In this document: positions 13,172-22,411 of the stretch, piece by piece
Position numbering within the stretch: the stretch's first letter is position 1
How the letters are laid out: each line of letters starts with the position of its first letter
Source: JBHHYU01 sp046757725
Lineage (GTDB): Bacteria; Desulfobacterota; Binatia; UBA9968
Direction: 5' to 3'
NCBI GenBank assembly: GCA_046757725.1
Contig: JBHHYU010000041.1
Location: 1-23,728 of the forward strand
Length of the DNA: 23,728 nt
Notes under the pieces: generated by a model
The model's database searches: none
Told to the model about the DNA's origin: nothing
The model's input: only the letters and a program-made list of their open reading frames with translations
Position numbers and translations under genes: made by a program

Positions 13172-15112
13172 ATGTCAGAGTCCGGTAAAAATAATGTGGC
13201 CACCACCGATTCCTTTCCCGCCTCGCGTAAGATTCACATCCAAAGCACGCGGACTAAGGATGTTCGGGTCGCCATGCGTGAGATTTCTCTTTCCTCAACC
13301 GCTGAGGGGTTCTCCAACGGGGAGACTGAAACTGCAAATGTCCCGATAGTCGTTTACGACACCTCTGGTCCATACACGGATCCCAGGGTAAAAACCAACA
13401 TTCGAAAAGGCTTGCTGCCTCTGCGATTGGAATGGATCCAGGCACACGGCGATGTGGAGAAATGCCACAGCAGTGCTCCAACAGGCAGCAACGGGGTTAA
13501 AGGGACACCATCTAAGACGGACACGGAACGTTTTCCTCAGATGTCACGCCGGGCCATACTTCATGCGAAACCCGGTCGGAATGTCACGCAGATGCACTAC
13601 GCAAAGCAGGGCGTCGTCACACCCGAGATGGAATACATTGCCATCCGCGAGAATCAGGGTCGAGAGATGGCCGACGAAAATGGTAGGAACGGGACGTCAC
13701 AACCCACCCTTGGCAATAGTTTTGGGGCCTCCATCCCTAAACTGGTTACTCCGGAATTCATCCGTGATGAAATCGCCCGGGGCCGGGCTATCATACCCGC
13801 CAACATCAACCATCCCGAGAGCGAGCCCATGATCATCGGTAGAAACTTTCTCGTAAAGATCAATGCCAACATCGGCAACTCAGCAGTGGCCTCCTCTATC
13901 GAGGAAGAGGTCGAGAAGATGATCTGGGCAACCCACTGGGGCGCAGATACCGTAATGGATTTGTCCACGGGCGATAATATCCATGAAACCCGTGAGTGGA
14001 TCTTGCGTAACTCCGCCGTACCCATCGGGACGGTCCCTATCTATCAGGCCTTGGAAAAGGTGGAGGGCAAGGCAGAGGAGCTAACCTGGGAGATGTATCG
14101 GGATACTTTAATCGAACAAGCGGAACAAGGGGTTGACTATTTTACCATCCACGCCGGCGTTCTACTTCGCTACATCCCGCTCACCGCCAAACGGGTGACC
14201 GGAATTGTTTCCCGCGGTGGCTCGATCCTGGCGAAATGGTGCCTCGCCCACCACAAAGAGAACTTCCTTTACAGCCATTTTGGGGAAATTTGTGAAATCA
14301 TGAAGACCTACGATGTCTCCTTTTCCCTGGGCGATGGTCTGCGTCCGGGCTCTATTGCCGATGCCAATGACGAAGCACAGATGAGCGAGCTTGCAACCCT
14401 GGGGGAGCTTACCCGAACCGCCTGGGATAACGACGTTCAGGTCATGATCGAAGGACCAGGCCATGTGCCTATGCACCTCGTACAGGAAAATATGACCAAG
14501 CAGCTCGAGCTGTGTCACGAAGCACCCTTTTACACACTGGGGCCTCTAACAACGGACATCGCCCCCGGGTATGACCACATTACGAGCGCCATCGGCGCCG
14601 CCATGATCGGCTGGTTCGGGACTGCCATGCTGTGTTATGTGACACCCAAAGAACACCTAGGCCTGCCGGACAAAAAAGACGTCAAGGATGGCGTCATTGC
14701 CTACAAAATCGCGGCGCATGCCGCAGACCTCGCCAAGGGACACCCTGGTGCGAAGACGCGTGATGATGCTCTAAGCCAGGCACGTTTCGAGTTCCGATGG
14801 GAGGACCAGTTTAACTTGAGCCTGGACCCGGATACTTCCCGGGCCTTTCACGATGAGACGCTACCTGCCCATGCCGCCAAACTGGCACACTTCTGTTCCA
14901 TGTGCGGCCCACATTTTTGCTCCATGAAGATTACCCAGGACGTACGCGACTACGCGGCAAAAAAAGGGTTGGAAGAAGCATCAGCCCTGACTGCCGGGAT
15001 GCGGGAGAAAGCCGAGGAATTCAAGAAAACAGGCTCTAAGATCTACCACGAGGTTGCGACGCCAAGCTCCGGAGAAACCACCGTGGAATTCAAAGCCCAG
15101 GCGAAAGAATAA
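13172..15112 (+). CDS. thiC: Phosphomethylpyrimidine synthase ThiC
   Basis: A 646-residue radical-SAM enzyme that rearranges aminoimidazole ribotide to hydroxymethylpyrimidine phosphate for thiamine synthesis. It is full length, with the N-terminal ThiC-associated domain (about 1-150) and the barrel domain containing MIIGRNFLVKINANIGNSA, GDGLRPGSIADANDEAQ and EGPGHVPMH. The C-terminal cluster motif CSMCGPHFC gives Cys575, Cys578 and Cys583, and EFRWEDQFNL is also present. ATG 13172 follows GGAGGT with ideal spacing. No TPP riboswitch can fit in the 67 bases upstream or be recognised there, so regulation is not the usual THI-box type unless it acts further upstream. The gene converges closely on ubiD, with 17 bases between stops. 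Confidence 0.97.
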   Translation: MSESGKNNVATTDSFPASRKIHIQSTRTKDVRVAMREISLSSTAEGFSNGETETANVPIVVYDTSGPYTDPRVKTNIRKGLLPLRLEWIQAHGDVEKCHSSAPTGSNGVKGTPSKTDTERFPQMSRRAILHAKPGRNVTQMHYAKQGVVTPEMEYIAIRENQGREMADENGRNGTSQPTLGNSFGASIPKLVTPEFIRDEIARGRAIIPANINHPESEPMIIGRNFLVKINANIGNSAVASSIEEEVEKMIWATHWGADTVMDLSTGDNIHETREWILRNSAVPIGTVPIYQALEKVEGKAEELTWEMYRDTLIEQAEQGVDYFTIHAGVLLRYIPLTAKRVTGIVSRGGSILAKWCLAHHKENFLYSHFGEICEIMKTYDVSFSLGDGLRPGSIADANDEAQMSELATLGELTRTAWDNDVQVMIEGPGHVPMHLVQENMTKQLELCHEAPFYTLGPLTTDIAPGYDHITSAIGAAMIGWFGTAMLCYVTPKEHLGLPDKKDVKDGVIAYKIAAHAADLAKGHPGAKTRDDALSQARFEFRWEDQFNLSLDPDTSRAFHDETLPAHAAKLAHFCSMCGPHFCSMKITQDVRDYAAKKGLEEASALTAGMREKAEEFKKTGSKIYHEVATPSSGETTVEFKAQAKE

Positions 15113-15129
15113 GGGGTAATCTTTTCTCG

Positions 15130-16518
15130 TTACCGGGCTTCGAGATACTTAGTCACATCCACCCGGCTCATAGCCTCTTCGGGAACTTCGTTGCGTTTTG
15201 GAAAATCTCCCTTTAACGGTCTGGTGGCATCGACGATGGCCACAGCATCCCCCAACCAGCCACGAAAACTTTGAACCTTACGGATCACATCGAGATCTTT
15301 ATCCCAATGGGTCCGGGTAGCTACGGCCCACATGACCTCCCGCTCGTTAAAGATATCGATATCGTCATCCACGACCACGGCAAGTTTGAGGTTGGGCATC
15401 TCCACAAAGGCCTGCATGGCGGCCTTTTTCGGCTCGTTGTCAAACTCCTTCTTGATAGAGATGTAGCAAATAACGCGGCTACATCCTGAGGGAGGGAGAT
15501 GGATCGCCGTGATGCCGGGAGTGTTTTTCTTAATGATGTTAAACACGCTTCCCTCTTTGGGTATTCCCCCCAGGTTCCAGTGGTCCATTTGGCCCGCCCA
15601 AAAATCTTGTACGATGGCATTTTTACGGTGAGTTATAGCGGTTACTTCAATAACCGGGACCTTCATCTCGACCTGGTAATACCCCATGACTTCACCAAAA
15701 GGATTTTGTTTTTCTCGCACGTGGGGAACAACCTCACCTTCTATGATCACCTCCGCGTCAGCGGGAACAAGGAACTCTTTTCCCCACGTCTCCGATGGCA
15801 CAAGTCGCAAAGGTTCTTGCAGGAATGCCGACGCGGTCGAGTAGTCATTGTTTCCATACGGGGTCATGCAACAGGTGGATAGGAAAAACGCTGGGTGATG
15901 GCCTAAGATAACGATAACCGGCGCACGTTTATCCTCTTTCTCATACTCTTGCACCATCGCCTCTAGATGGTGATGGGGATGGGCGGAAAAACTCATCTTT
16001 CGAGGTTCGTAATAGAGATTCTTTGTAAAGGTAATGTCATAGAATTCGCCTCGCAAGCTTTTCATGGCGCAGGCCATAGTCAAATAGGCGCCGGCATCGT
16101 CTCTGTGATGCATCGGGATTGGTAGCGTTCTGAGGTCTGCCTTAGGGCCTTTCATCACGATCTCTCGGCAGGGAGCTTTATTTAGAGCGACGATCTCCAC
16201 TTCTCCTTGTCGGAGTTCCCGCGCGGCAAACTCGAAACTTAGGTCCATATTGGATTTCAGGTCCCCCATCCCCAGACTGTCGGCACAAAATTGCCGCGAG
16301 ACAAAGGGGTTGTAGAAAAGTGGGAAGGCAGAATGTTGACCGTTGAGGGCAGCGACATTTTCGAAGAGAACCATTTTCTGCTCACCACGTAAATCGAGAT
16401 GTTTTAGAAAAGCTATGGTCTCAAACTGATTCGGGTTAATCGTTTCCTTCACGCGTATCAACGATCGTGGCCTTTTCTCGTCCACCGAAAAAAGATAGTC
16501 TTGCAAATTTTTGCTCAT
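15130..16518 (-). CDS. UbiD-family prenyl-FMN decarboxylase
   Basis: A 462-residue member of the UbiD family, which uses prenylated FMN to decarboxylate or carboxylate aromatic or unsaturated acids. The most diagnostic region is FLVPADAEVIIEGEVVP, then NPFGEVMGYY with the conserved Glu276. Others are the DAGAYLTMACAM segment (about 141), YEPRKMSFSAHPHHH and the C-terminal GWLGDAVAIVDAT. ATG 16518 has AAAGGAG eight bases upstream; the longer frame from 16557 lacks such support. It is last in the minus-strand cluster, 87 bases after the aldehyde dehydrogenase. UbiX, which makes the cofactor, is not in the window. Being away from ubiquinone genes and beside oxidoreductases argues for a catabolic role, but the substrate is unknown. 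Confidence 0.9.
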   Translation of the reverse strand: MSKNLQDYLFSVDEKRPRSLIRVKETINPNQFETIAFLKHLDLRGEQKMVLFENVAALNGQHSAFPLFYNPFVSRQFCADSLGMGDLKSNMDLSFEFAARELRQGEVEIVALNKAPCREIVMKGPKADLRTLPIPMHHRDDAGAYLTMACAMKSLRGEFYDITFTKNLYYEPRKMSFSAHPHHHLEAMVQEYEKEDKRAPVIVILGHHPAFFLSTCCMTPYGNNDYSTASAFLQEPLRLVPSETWGKEFLVPADAEVIIEGEVVPHVREKQNPFGEVMGYYQVEMKVPVIEVTAITHRKNAIVQDFWAGQMDHWNLGGIPKEGSVFNIIKKNTPGITAIHLPPSGCSRVICYISIKKEFDNEPKKAAMQAFVEMPNLKLAVVVDDDIDIFNEREVMWAVATRTHWDKDLDVIRKVQSFRGWLGDAVAIVDATRPLKGDFPKRNEVPEEAMSRVDVTKYLEAR

Positions 16519-16605
16519 GGGGAATCTCCTTTGTTGCTCTTTTTTACGTAAAAACATTCATAGACAAAACCGAGTGCCGGTGCAACTCGATTGCCAAGAA
16601 AGATC

Positions 16606-18144
16606 TCATTCTTTGGGGATCTGCCGTGGTGGAAAGAGTTTGTGCCTCCAACCAGAACGGAAGAGAAGACTCAAACCCCGGCGAAGAAAGGCCGTCTTGC
16701 GATGAGTAGTCGGAAACCAGCTAAATTCCCTCTTTAACCTCAGCCGATCCGTAACAATGGTTTTTTGCCGACAGTATTTCCGGATCCCCTCGGCCCCATG
16801 CCGCCGGCCAAGGCCGCTCTCTTTAATCCCTCCCATGGGGGCGTCCGGAATGACAAAGTTCACCAAACTGTCATTCACGCAGACCGATCCGGCTTGAATT
16901 TGTTCTGCCATCTGCCGGCCAGCCTCTCTGTTCCCAGTAAACACGCTGCTATCAAGACCATAACGGGAATCGTTCGCCAGGCGAATAGCCTCTCCTCGAT
17001 CTTTCACCTTAATAATCGGAATGATCGGACCAAAGGTTTCTTCTTTGATAACATCCATATCATGGCTGACGTCCACCAGGACCGTCGGCTCGAAAAACAG
17101 TCCTTTGAAATTAGGATTCCGACGGCCACCCATAAGGAGCTTGGCCCCCTTCTTGACCGCATCTTCCACCTGGAACTCCACCTTCCTGAGCTGCGCCTCA
17201 GAGGTCATGCTCCCCAGTTCCACTTCATCCCTGCTTGATCCCTGACGTAGGGCCCGCACGCCCTCGACAACCCTTTCGACGAAATCTTGAAAGACAGGCT
17301 CCTCGACATAGACGCGCTCAATAGAGGTACAGACCTGCCCCGAGTTCATTAAAGCACCCCAGACACAGGCATTAGCCGCACGCTCGAGATCAGCATCCTT
17401 CAGCACAATCATGGGGTCTTTCCCGCCAAGTTCTAGAGTCACTGGGATTAACCTCTCTGCCGCCCGCCGCATCACGTTTTTGCCGGTTTCCACACTCCCG
17501 GTAAAAGAGATCATATCGGCGTGGTCAATCAGTGCCATCCCGGTTTCGCCAAAACCCACGATCGCCTGGAGAAGGTTTTGAGGAAGCTCTGCCTTCTGCG
17601 CCAGTTCGACTGCAAAAAGGGCCGAGAGCGGCGTAATCTCCGAAGGTTTGATCACTACCGCATTACCCGCCATCAACGCAGGGATAGTTTCGCCGAGAGT
17701 CAAGACCAACGGAAAGTTCCACGGACTGATAATTCCGACCATTCCTACGGGTTGATAAATAGAAACAACTCGCTTGGTTTTTAAGAGATGTGGACGAATT
17801 TTTTCAGCTCTCAGGTATCTAGCGGCATGCTTTGCCCAGAAGCCGATCGCGTCGCAGACATAAAACAGCTCGCTGGCGTACGCCTCCGCCCTGGGCTTAC
17901 CCGTCTCTGCGGTCAGGATATCGGCAAGCTTCTCCTGTTCATCCAGGAGCAGATCCCTAAAACGGCAAAGGAGTTTGGCCCGTTCGGTAAAACTCTTTTC
18001 TTGCCAACCGAATTGGGCGTTACGGCCCTTTTGCACCGCCTGGGCTACGTCGTCATCGCTCGCCACGGGAAGTTCAGCAATTATCTCTAGAGTGGCGGGG
18101 TTTCGGACAACAACTAAATTCCTCTCTCTGGAAATACCTTTCAC
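16606..18144 (-). CDS. NAD(P)-dependent aldehyde dehydrogenase
   Basis: This 512-residue enzyme of the aldehyde dehydrogenase superfamily oxidises an aldehyde to a carboxylate. The key sites are all present: PWNFP (141-145) with Asn143, the Rossmann segment FTGSVETG (214-221), general base Glu238 in LELGGKDP, nucleophile Cys272 in NSGQVCTS, and EETFGPIIP near the cofactor ribose. It resembles succinate-semialdehyde dehydrogenase-like members. After the catalytic core the tail is basic and partly hydrophobic (FLRRGLSLLFRSG), which could touch a membrane. The start is GTG 18144 with GAGGG seven bases upstream. It lies 88 bases after the transketolase C subunit in the same direction. The aldehyde substrate cannot be read from sequence. 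Confidence 0.93.
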   Translation of the reverse strand: MKGISRERNLVVVRNPATLEIIAELPVASDDDVAQAVQKGRNAQFGWQEKSFTERAKLLCRFRDLLLDEQEKLADILTAETGKPRAEAYASELFYVCDAIGFWAKHAARYLRAEKIRPHLLKTKRVVSIYQPVGMVGIISPWNFPLVLTLGETIPALMAGNAVVIKPSEITPLSALFAVELAQKAELPQNLLQAIVGFGETGMALIDHADMISFTGSVETGKNVMRRAAERLIPVTLELGGKDPMIVLKDADLERAANACVWGALMNSGQVCTSIERVYVEEPVFQDFVERVVEGVRALRQGSSRDEVELGSMTSEAQLRKVEFQVEDAVKKGAKLLMGGRRNPNFKGLFFEPTVLVDVSHDMDVIKEETFGPIIPIIKVKDRGEAIRLANDSRYGLDSSVFTGNREAGRQMAEQIQAGSVCVNDSLVNFVIPDAPMGGIKESGLGRRHGAEGIRKYCRQKTIVTDRLRLKREFSWFPTTHRKTAFLRRGLSLLFRSGWRHKLFPPRQIPKE

Positions 18145-18232
18145 ACCTTTTCCCTCTGCCAGGTATTTCTGGGCAAGCGCGAATGAATCCTATAACCTCG
18201 GGTAGGAAGGTATGAGGGAAACTAAGGAATAC

Positions 18233-19159
18233 CTAACGTGTAACTATTTCGGCGGCTGTCGCCACGATGTGATCCTTTGAGAGACCATATCTCTTGTACA
18301 GGCCTTCCGGATCCCCCGATTCAGCATAATTTTCTACGGCGACCCTTTTGACCTGACCCCGCCCCAGTTCCGCCACCACCTCCGAAACGGCACTCCCAAG
18401 CCCTCCGGTAATACCATGGTCTTCCACGGTCACAATTTTCCCATGGCTGAGAGCCGCGTCCACTATGAGTTCTCGATCTATAGGCTTGATGGTATGGATA
18501 TTGACGACCTGAGCATCCAGACCGCCTTGGGCAAGGATTTCTGCAGCTTCAAGCGTGTTTTTCATCACACCTCCCGTTGCCATGAGCGTCAAGTCTTTGC
18601 CGGGCCGTAAGATAACACCTTTACCAAAATGAAACTCGTAGTCCGGCGGATTGAGATCATTGACCTTCTGTCGCATAAGGCGCAAAAAAACCGGCCCTCG
18701 GTGGTGCACCACGTATTCCACGGCCTTTTCGGTCTCCAGAGCATCTGCCGGTTGGATCACCACCATATTCGGAAGGCTGCGCATCAGTGCCATATCCTCA
18801 AGGGCCATCTGGCTGTAACCGTCTTCGCCGATGCCGATGCCCGAGTGAGTGCCGACCATCTTCACATTTGCCTGGCTGTAGCCAACCGACATACGGATCT
18901 GCTCAAATCGGCCGATCAAGAAACAGGCGAAACTACATATGAAGGGGATTTTACCCGCAAGGGCCATGCCGGCCCCTGTTCCCACCAGATTCCCCTCGGC
19001 GATACCCATGTCGAAAAACCGGTCCGGGTGCCTTTTGGCAAAGGTATCGGTCATGGTGGACTTGCTCAGATCAGCGTCCAGGACTACGATGTCCGGATTC
19101 TCATCACCTAATTTAGCCAGAGTCTCACCGAAAGCTACTCGTGTTGCTTTTGATCCCAT
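18233..19159 (-). CDS. Transketolase, C-terminal subunit
   Basis: A 308-residue protein corresponding to the pyrimidine-binding and C-terminal domains of transketolase, as found in split two-subunit enzymes. It has the Glu55 motif FFDMGIAEGNLVG that activates thiamine diphosphate, GTHSGIGIGEDGYSQMALED, and a C-terminal alpha/beta domain with TVEDHGITGGLGSAV. ATG 19159 is eight bases after the stop of the N-terminal subunit and has AAGG upstream, so the two subunits should be made together. DXP synthase halves look similar, but the split format and neighbouring dehydrogenases favour a transketolase-like transfer of two-carbon units. The exact ketose is not determined. Confidence 0.92.
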   Translation of the reverse strand: MGSKATRVAFGETLAKLGDENPDIVVLDADLSKSTMTDTFAKRHPDRFFDMGIAEGNLVGTGAGMALAGKIPFICSFACFLIGRFEQIRMSVGYSQANVKMVGTHSGIGIGEDGYSQMALEDMALMRSLPNMVVIQPADALETEKAVEYVVHHRGPVFLRLMRQKVNDLNPPDYEFHFGKGVILRPGKDLTLMATGGVMKNTLEAAEILAQGGLDAQVVNIHTIKPIDRELIVDAALSHGKIVTVEDHGITGGLGSAVSEVVAELGRGQVKRVAVENYAESGDPEGLYKRYGLSKDHIVATAAEIVTR

Positions 19160-19167
19160 ACCAAACC

Positions 19168-19986
19168 TTAGTTTTGAGCGAGGATTTCTTGAATCGCTCT
19201 TTCCCCTTCTTCCCGATTTGGCGCCTTACCGTGCCACTCCCATTTTCCTTCCATGAATGAGACTCCTTTGCCCTTTGTGGTTTGACATAAGATCAAGGTC
19301 GGTTTTTCCTTGGCCCTTTCAGCAGCATCCAGGGCTTGGAGGATTGCTGTAAAATCGTGTCCATCGATTTCTATCGTATTCCAATTAAAAGCGTGCCATT
19401 TGTCCAACAGGGGCTCCACATTCATGATATCTTTCACCGCACCGCTGAGCTGTATCTTGTTATAGTCGAGAAGCACACAGAGATTGTCGAGTTTAAATTT
19501 CGGCGCGGCCATAGCAGCCTCCCACACCTGCCCCGCCTGGCACTCCCCATCGCTAATCATACAGTATACCCGGTAATCTTGCTTCGAGGTCTTGCCCGCC
19601 AGAGCCATGCCAAGAGCGACAGAGAGTCCCTGTCCCAAGGAGCCGGTTGATGCCTCTACGCCTGGGAACCGGTTACGGTCCGGATGACCCTGGAGGCGGC
19701 TGTTAAGCTTTCTCAGGGTAAGGAGCTCTTCTTTGGAAATATATCCCGCCCTTGCTAAGACGGCATAGAGCGCAGGCACACAATGACCCTTGGAAAGAAC
19801 GAAGCGATCTCGGTCAGCCCAGTTGGGATCCTCCGGTTTGTGCCGCATCTTATGAAAAAATAGAGCGACGAGAAGATCGATACAGGAAAGTGATCCTCCA
19901 GGGTGACCGGAGCCGGCTTCGACCAGCATCCGAATGATATCCGCCCTTAGTTTTTTGGCCGTATTTTGAAGTTGAGGAAGTGCCAT
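19168..19986 (-). CDS. Transketolase, N-terminal (TPP-binding) subunit
   Basis: A 272-residue partner of the following gene, carrying the thiamine-diphosphate-binding domain. Visible sites are SGHPGGSLS with His28, SKGH with His68, GHPDR with His101, GSLGQGLS, and the TPP-Mg motif from SDGE (145-148) to Asn176 (DYNKIQ). The motif opens with Ser rather than the usual Gly, which is tolerated in split transketolases. ATG 19986 has AGAAGGA upstream and lies 12 bases after the SDR stop. Together with the C-terminal subunit it should form a heterotetrameric enzyme moving a glycolaldehyde unit from a ketose. The substrate is unknown. Confidence 0.92.
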   Translation of the reverse strand: MALPQLQNTAKKLRADIIRMLVEAGSGHPGGSLSCIDLLVALFFHKMRHKPEDPNWADRDRFVLSKGHCVPALYAVLARAGYISKEELLTLRKLNSRLQGHPDRNRFPGVEASTGSLGQGLSVALGMALAGKTSKQDYRVYCMISDGECQAGQVWEAAMAAPKFKLDNLCVLLDYNKIQLSGAVKDIMNVEPLLDKWHAFNWNTIEIDGHDFTAILQALDAAERAKEKPTLILCQTTKGKGVSFMEGKWEWHGKAPNREEGERAIQEILAQN

Positions 19987-19998
19987 CTGTTCCTTCTG

Positions 19999-20775
19999 CT
20001 ACACCATAGTCTGCCCACCGCAGATGTTGAACGCCTGACCCGTGATCCCTCCTGCTTTTGGGGAGGCGATATACAACACGAGGTGGGCCACCTCTTCTGC
20101 CTCAAGAAATCTCTTGATGGGGACGTTTTCAATGGCTCTCCGTTTAAACGCCTCAGCAGTTATGCCCTCACAGGCGGCACTTTCATCGATTCCCAGGCGG
20201 GCCATGTCAGTGTCCACCCAACCGGGACAGATCGCATTGACGGTGATACCCCGGGCGGCAACTTCTAGAGCCAGTGCTTTTGTAAACCCGATGACCCCAT
20301 GCTTGGTGGTACAGTAAGCAGTATATCCCGGCACACCAAATTTTCCCAACACCGACGAAATATTGACGATCCGGCCGCCTGATCGGTCTCCCATTATCTT
20401 TAGCACCTCTCTAGTGACGAGATACGTTCCTGTGAGGTTGGTTTCTAAGATGTCGGTCCACCGACCGTCATTTTCGTCGTCGATCCGGTTCAAACCTGAG
20501 ATTCCTGCATTGTTCACTAGAATATGGATAGATCCCAGGCTTTTAAAAATCGTGGCGACTGCGCGTTGAACCTCCTCTTTTTTCCTTAGGTCCATGCGGA
20601 TAGCGAGTACGGGATGCCCCCACGCCTTGGACTCCTCCACGGTGGTCTCAAGGTGAGCTGGGCTGCGTGAAGCTATAGCTACCCGTGCACCGTTCTTGGC
20701 TAAAGTCTCGCTGATGGCCTTTCCGATCCCCGTTCCCCCTCCGGTAACCAGCGCAACTTTTCCTGTTAAACTCAT
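19999..20775 (-). CDS. Short-chain dehydrogenase/reductase
   Basis: A classical SDR of 258 residues that oxidises or reduces an alcohol/ketone with NAD(P). It has the cofactor motif TGGGTGIG (11-18), the NNAG motif (88-91) and the catalytic set Ser141, Tyr154 and Lys158. CPGWVDTDMA follows the active site, and the C-terminal GQAFNICGGQTMV is the typical end of FabG/3-hydroxyacyl-type and sugar-alcohol dehydrogenases. Arg38 after the second strand (IASRS) suggests a preference for NADP. It is the first gene of the minus-strand cluster and likely supplies the keto substrate for the transketolase. The ribosome binding site is weak. The specific substrate is not inferable. Confidence 0.92.
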   Translation of the reverse strand: MSLTGKVALVTGGGTGIGKAISETLAKNGARVAIASRSPAHLETTVEESKAWGHPVLAIRMDLRKKEEVQRAVATIFKSLGSIHILVNNAGISGLNRIDDENDGRWTDILETNLTGTYLVTREVLKIMGDRSGGRIVNISSVLGKFGVPGYTAYCTTKHGVIGFTKALALEVAARGITVNAICPGWVDTDMARLGIDESAACEGITAEAFKRRAIENVPIKRFLEAEEVAHLVLYIASPKAGGITGQAFNICGGQTMV

Positions 20776-21302
20776 CTTAACTAATCACCAATGCAATGAC
20801 GCATACCTATCCACTTTTAAAATAAAAGGCAAGGAATTGACTTTTTTTAACTACTTCCCTTAGTTTTGTCATATAAAAAACTACCTATTTGGCGCTATCG
20901 ATTCTCGGGGCCGAAAACCGTTTCTTATGGCGTAAAGGTTTGATTCCTTAAAATGACGCCAGCTTCCTTTTCGTCAGCGGGAGGAAACAATTTTGTCCCA
21001 AAATTACCAAATTACCCCAAATTGACATTCCAAAGGCCCATGAATAGTTTATAACCAGTTGATTTCCTTAATTTTTTATTTTCCTCATTATGGCACGATT
21101 CTGGCTAATGTTGAATCGTCGGGAATCTACCAGCTAAGTTACGAAGTGTACGACATAAGATCAGATCGTTTTAATCGTAGGCCACCAATCTGTCTTGATG
21201 ACGGGTCCTTTACAATGACCTTTCTAATTTTTCCTGCCGACTGTATAGTCCTTCAGAGAGTGTATACTATTCGGCAGCTATGACTTCGGAGGAGAGAGTC
21301 TG
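20776..21302. other. Divergent intergenic region between the SDR cluster and pilT
   Basis: About 527 AT-rich bases. It includes repeated AAATTACC units near 21001-21017, a TTGACA at 21022-21027 without a convincing -10 box, and the sigma-54-like site at 21091-21106. A 74-codon open frame (21059-21283) has no ribosome binding site or motif and is not called. No promoter for the minus-strand cluster could be assigned with confidence. Confidence 0.5.
21091..21106 (+). promoter_or_regulatory. Sigma-54-like promoter upstream of pilT
   Basis: TGGCAC, five bases, then TGGCT. The -24 GG and -12 GC dinucleotides are correctly spaced, and only one position of the TGGCAC-N5-TTGC consensus differs. RNA would start near 21118, leaving a leader of about 185 bases before pilT. 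Pilus genes are often under sigma-54 control, but the long leader leaves this uncertain. Confidence 0.38.
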
Positions 21303-22382
21303 ATGGATATTACTAAACTACTCGCCTTTGGTGTGGAGCAGGGGGCGTCGGATTGTCATTTAAGCTCTGGTGAGCCACCCATGCTGCGCATCAACGGAGA
21401 TCTCAAAAAGCTGGAAAAGCCGGCACTGACCAAGGAGGAGGTCCACTCCCTGGTTTACGACATCATGAGCGATTCCCAGCGCAAGGCGTTTGAGGAGAGC
21501 CATGAGTGCGATTTTTCCTTTGAGATGGGAGAGATCGCCCGTTTCCGTGTCAATATTTTCATGCAGCGAAAAGGGGAGGGAGCAGTCTTCCGTACCATCC
21601 CGACAAAGATCTTGACCATTGAGGAATTGGGAATGCCTCCTGTCCTTAAACAACTCTGCGATAAAGAAAAGGGTCTCGTCCTAGTGACCGGCGCGACAGG
21701 ATCCGGCAAATCCACCACTTTGGCGGCGATGATCGACTATCTCAACAACGATTTCGAAGGCCATATCCTCACCATTGAGGACCCGATCGAGTTCGTTCAT
21801 CAATCCAAGAAATCGCTGGTCAATCAACGGGAATTGGGTCCCCATACCCACTCATTTTCCAATGCCCTCAGGGCTGCTCTGCGCGAAGATCCGGATATTA
21901 TCCTTGTCGGAGAGATGCGCGACCTGGAAACCATTCAGCTAGCCCTCACGGCTGCCGAGACCGGGCATTTGGTGTTTGGGACGCTGCATACCTCTAGTGC
22001 TCCAAAGACGGTAGACCGTATCATCGACGTCTTTCCCCCAAGCCAGCAGAGTCAGATCCGTGCCCAGTTCGCCGAGTCCATCGAAGCGGTGATGACCCAG
22101 ACCCTTCTCAAGAAGAAGGGTGGGGGGAGAGTGGCGGCTCTGGAAATCATGACTGGGACAACAGCCATACGAAATCTGATTCGAGAGGGGAAAATTCACC
22201 AGATCCCCGGAACCATGCAGGTAAGCCAGAAGGATGGAATGCAAACTATGGATATGAGCTTGATGGATCTCGTTAAGCGCGGCATTGTCACCAGGGAAGA
22301 GGCCCAGTCCAAGAGCATGACCCCGAACCTCTTTGGCGGTGGCGCCTACGGGGTAAGCGCAATTAAGAGCGGCCGTATGTAG
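21303..22382 (+). CDS. pilT: Type IV pilus retraction ATPase PilT
   Basis: A 359-residue hexameric secretion-type ATPase that powers pilus disassembly and twitching. It has the N-terminal PAS-like domain (about 1-100, with ASDCHLSSGEPPMLRI), Walker A GATGSGKST at 130-138, the Asp box TIEDPIEF, Walker B DPDIILVGEMRD (196-207), the His box GTLHT (226-230) and the C-terminal AIRNLIREGK element, which in PilT is needed for retraction. ATG 21303 has GGAGGAG eight bases upstream. pilU follows about 30 bases later, so the two are co-transcribed. The rest of the pilus machinery is outside the window; only a pilin-like gene lies at 2505. Confidence 0.95.
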   Translation: MDITKLLAFGVEQGASDCHLSSGEPPMLRINGDLKKLEKPALTKEEVHSLVYDIMSDSQRKAFEESHECDFSFEMGEIARFRVNIFMQRKGEGAVFRTIPTKILTIEELGMPPVLKQLCDKEKGLVLVTGATGSGKSTTLAAMIDYLNNDFEGHILTIEDPIEFVHQSKKSLVNQRELGPHTHSFSNALRAALREDPDIILVGEMRDLETIQLALTAAETGHLVFGTLHTSSAPKTVDRIIDVFPPSQQSQIRAQFAESIEAVMTQTLLKKKGGGRVAALEIMTGTTAIRNLIREGKIHQIPGTMQVSQKDGMQTMDMSLMDLVKRGIVTREEAQSKSMTPNLFGGGAYGVSAIKSGRM

Positions 22383-22411
22383 ACCCAGTGAAACTTGGTG
22401 GGAGGGGTTTG

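Noticed and set aside
15113..15134. GGTAA/TTACC dyad at the thiC-ubiD convergent junction, as a bidirectional terminator
   Set aside because: Only five pairs with a ten-base loop and no proper T-run on either side.
21022..21050. TTGACA box as a sigma-70 promoter of pilT
   Set aside because: At 17 bases the -10 hexamer is TAGTTT, with only three matches; the better AT-rich hexamer is too far away.
21059..21283. 74-codon plus-strand open frame before pilT
   Set aside because: No ribosome binding site; it overlaps the promoter region and the peptide resembles no family.
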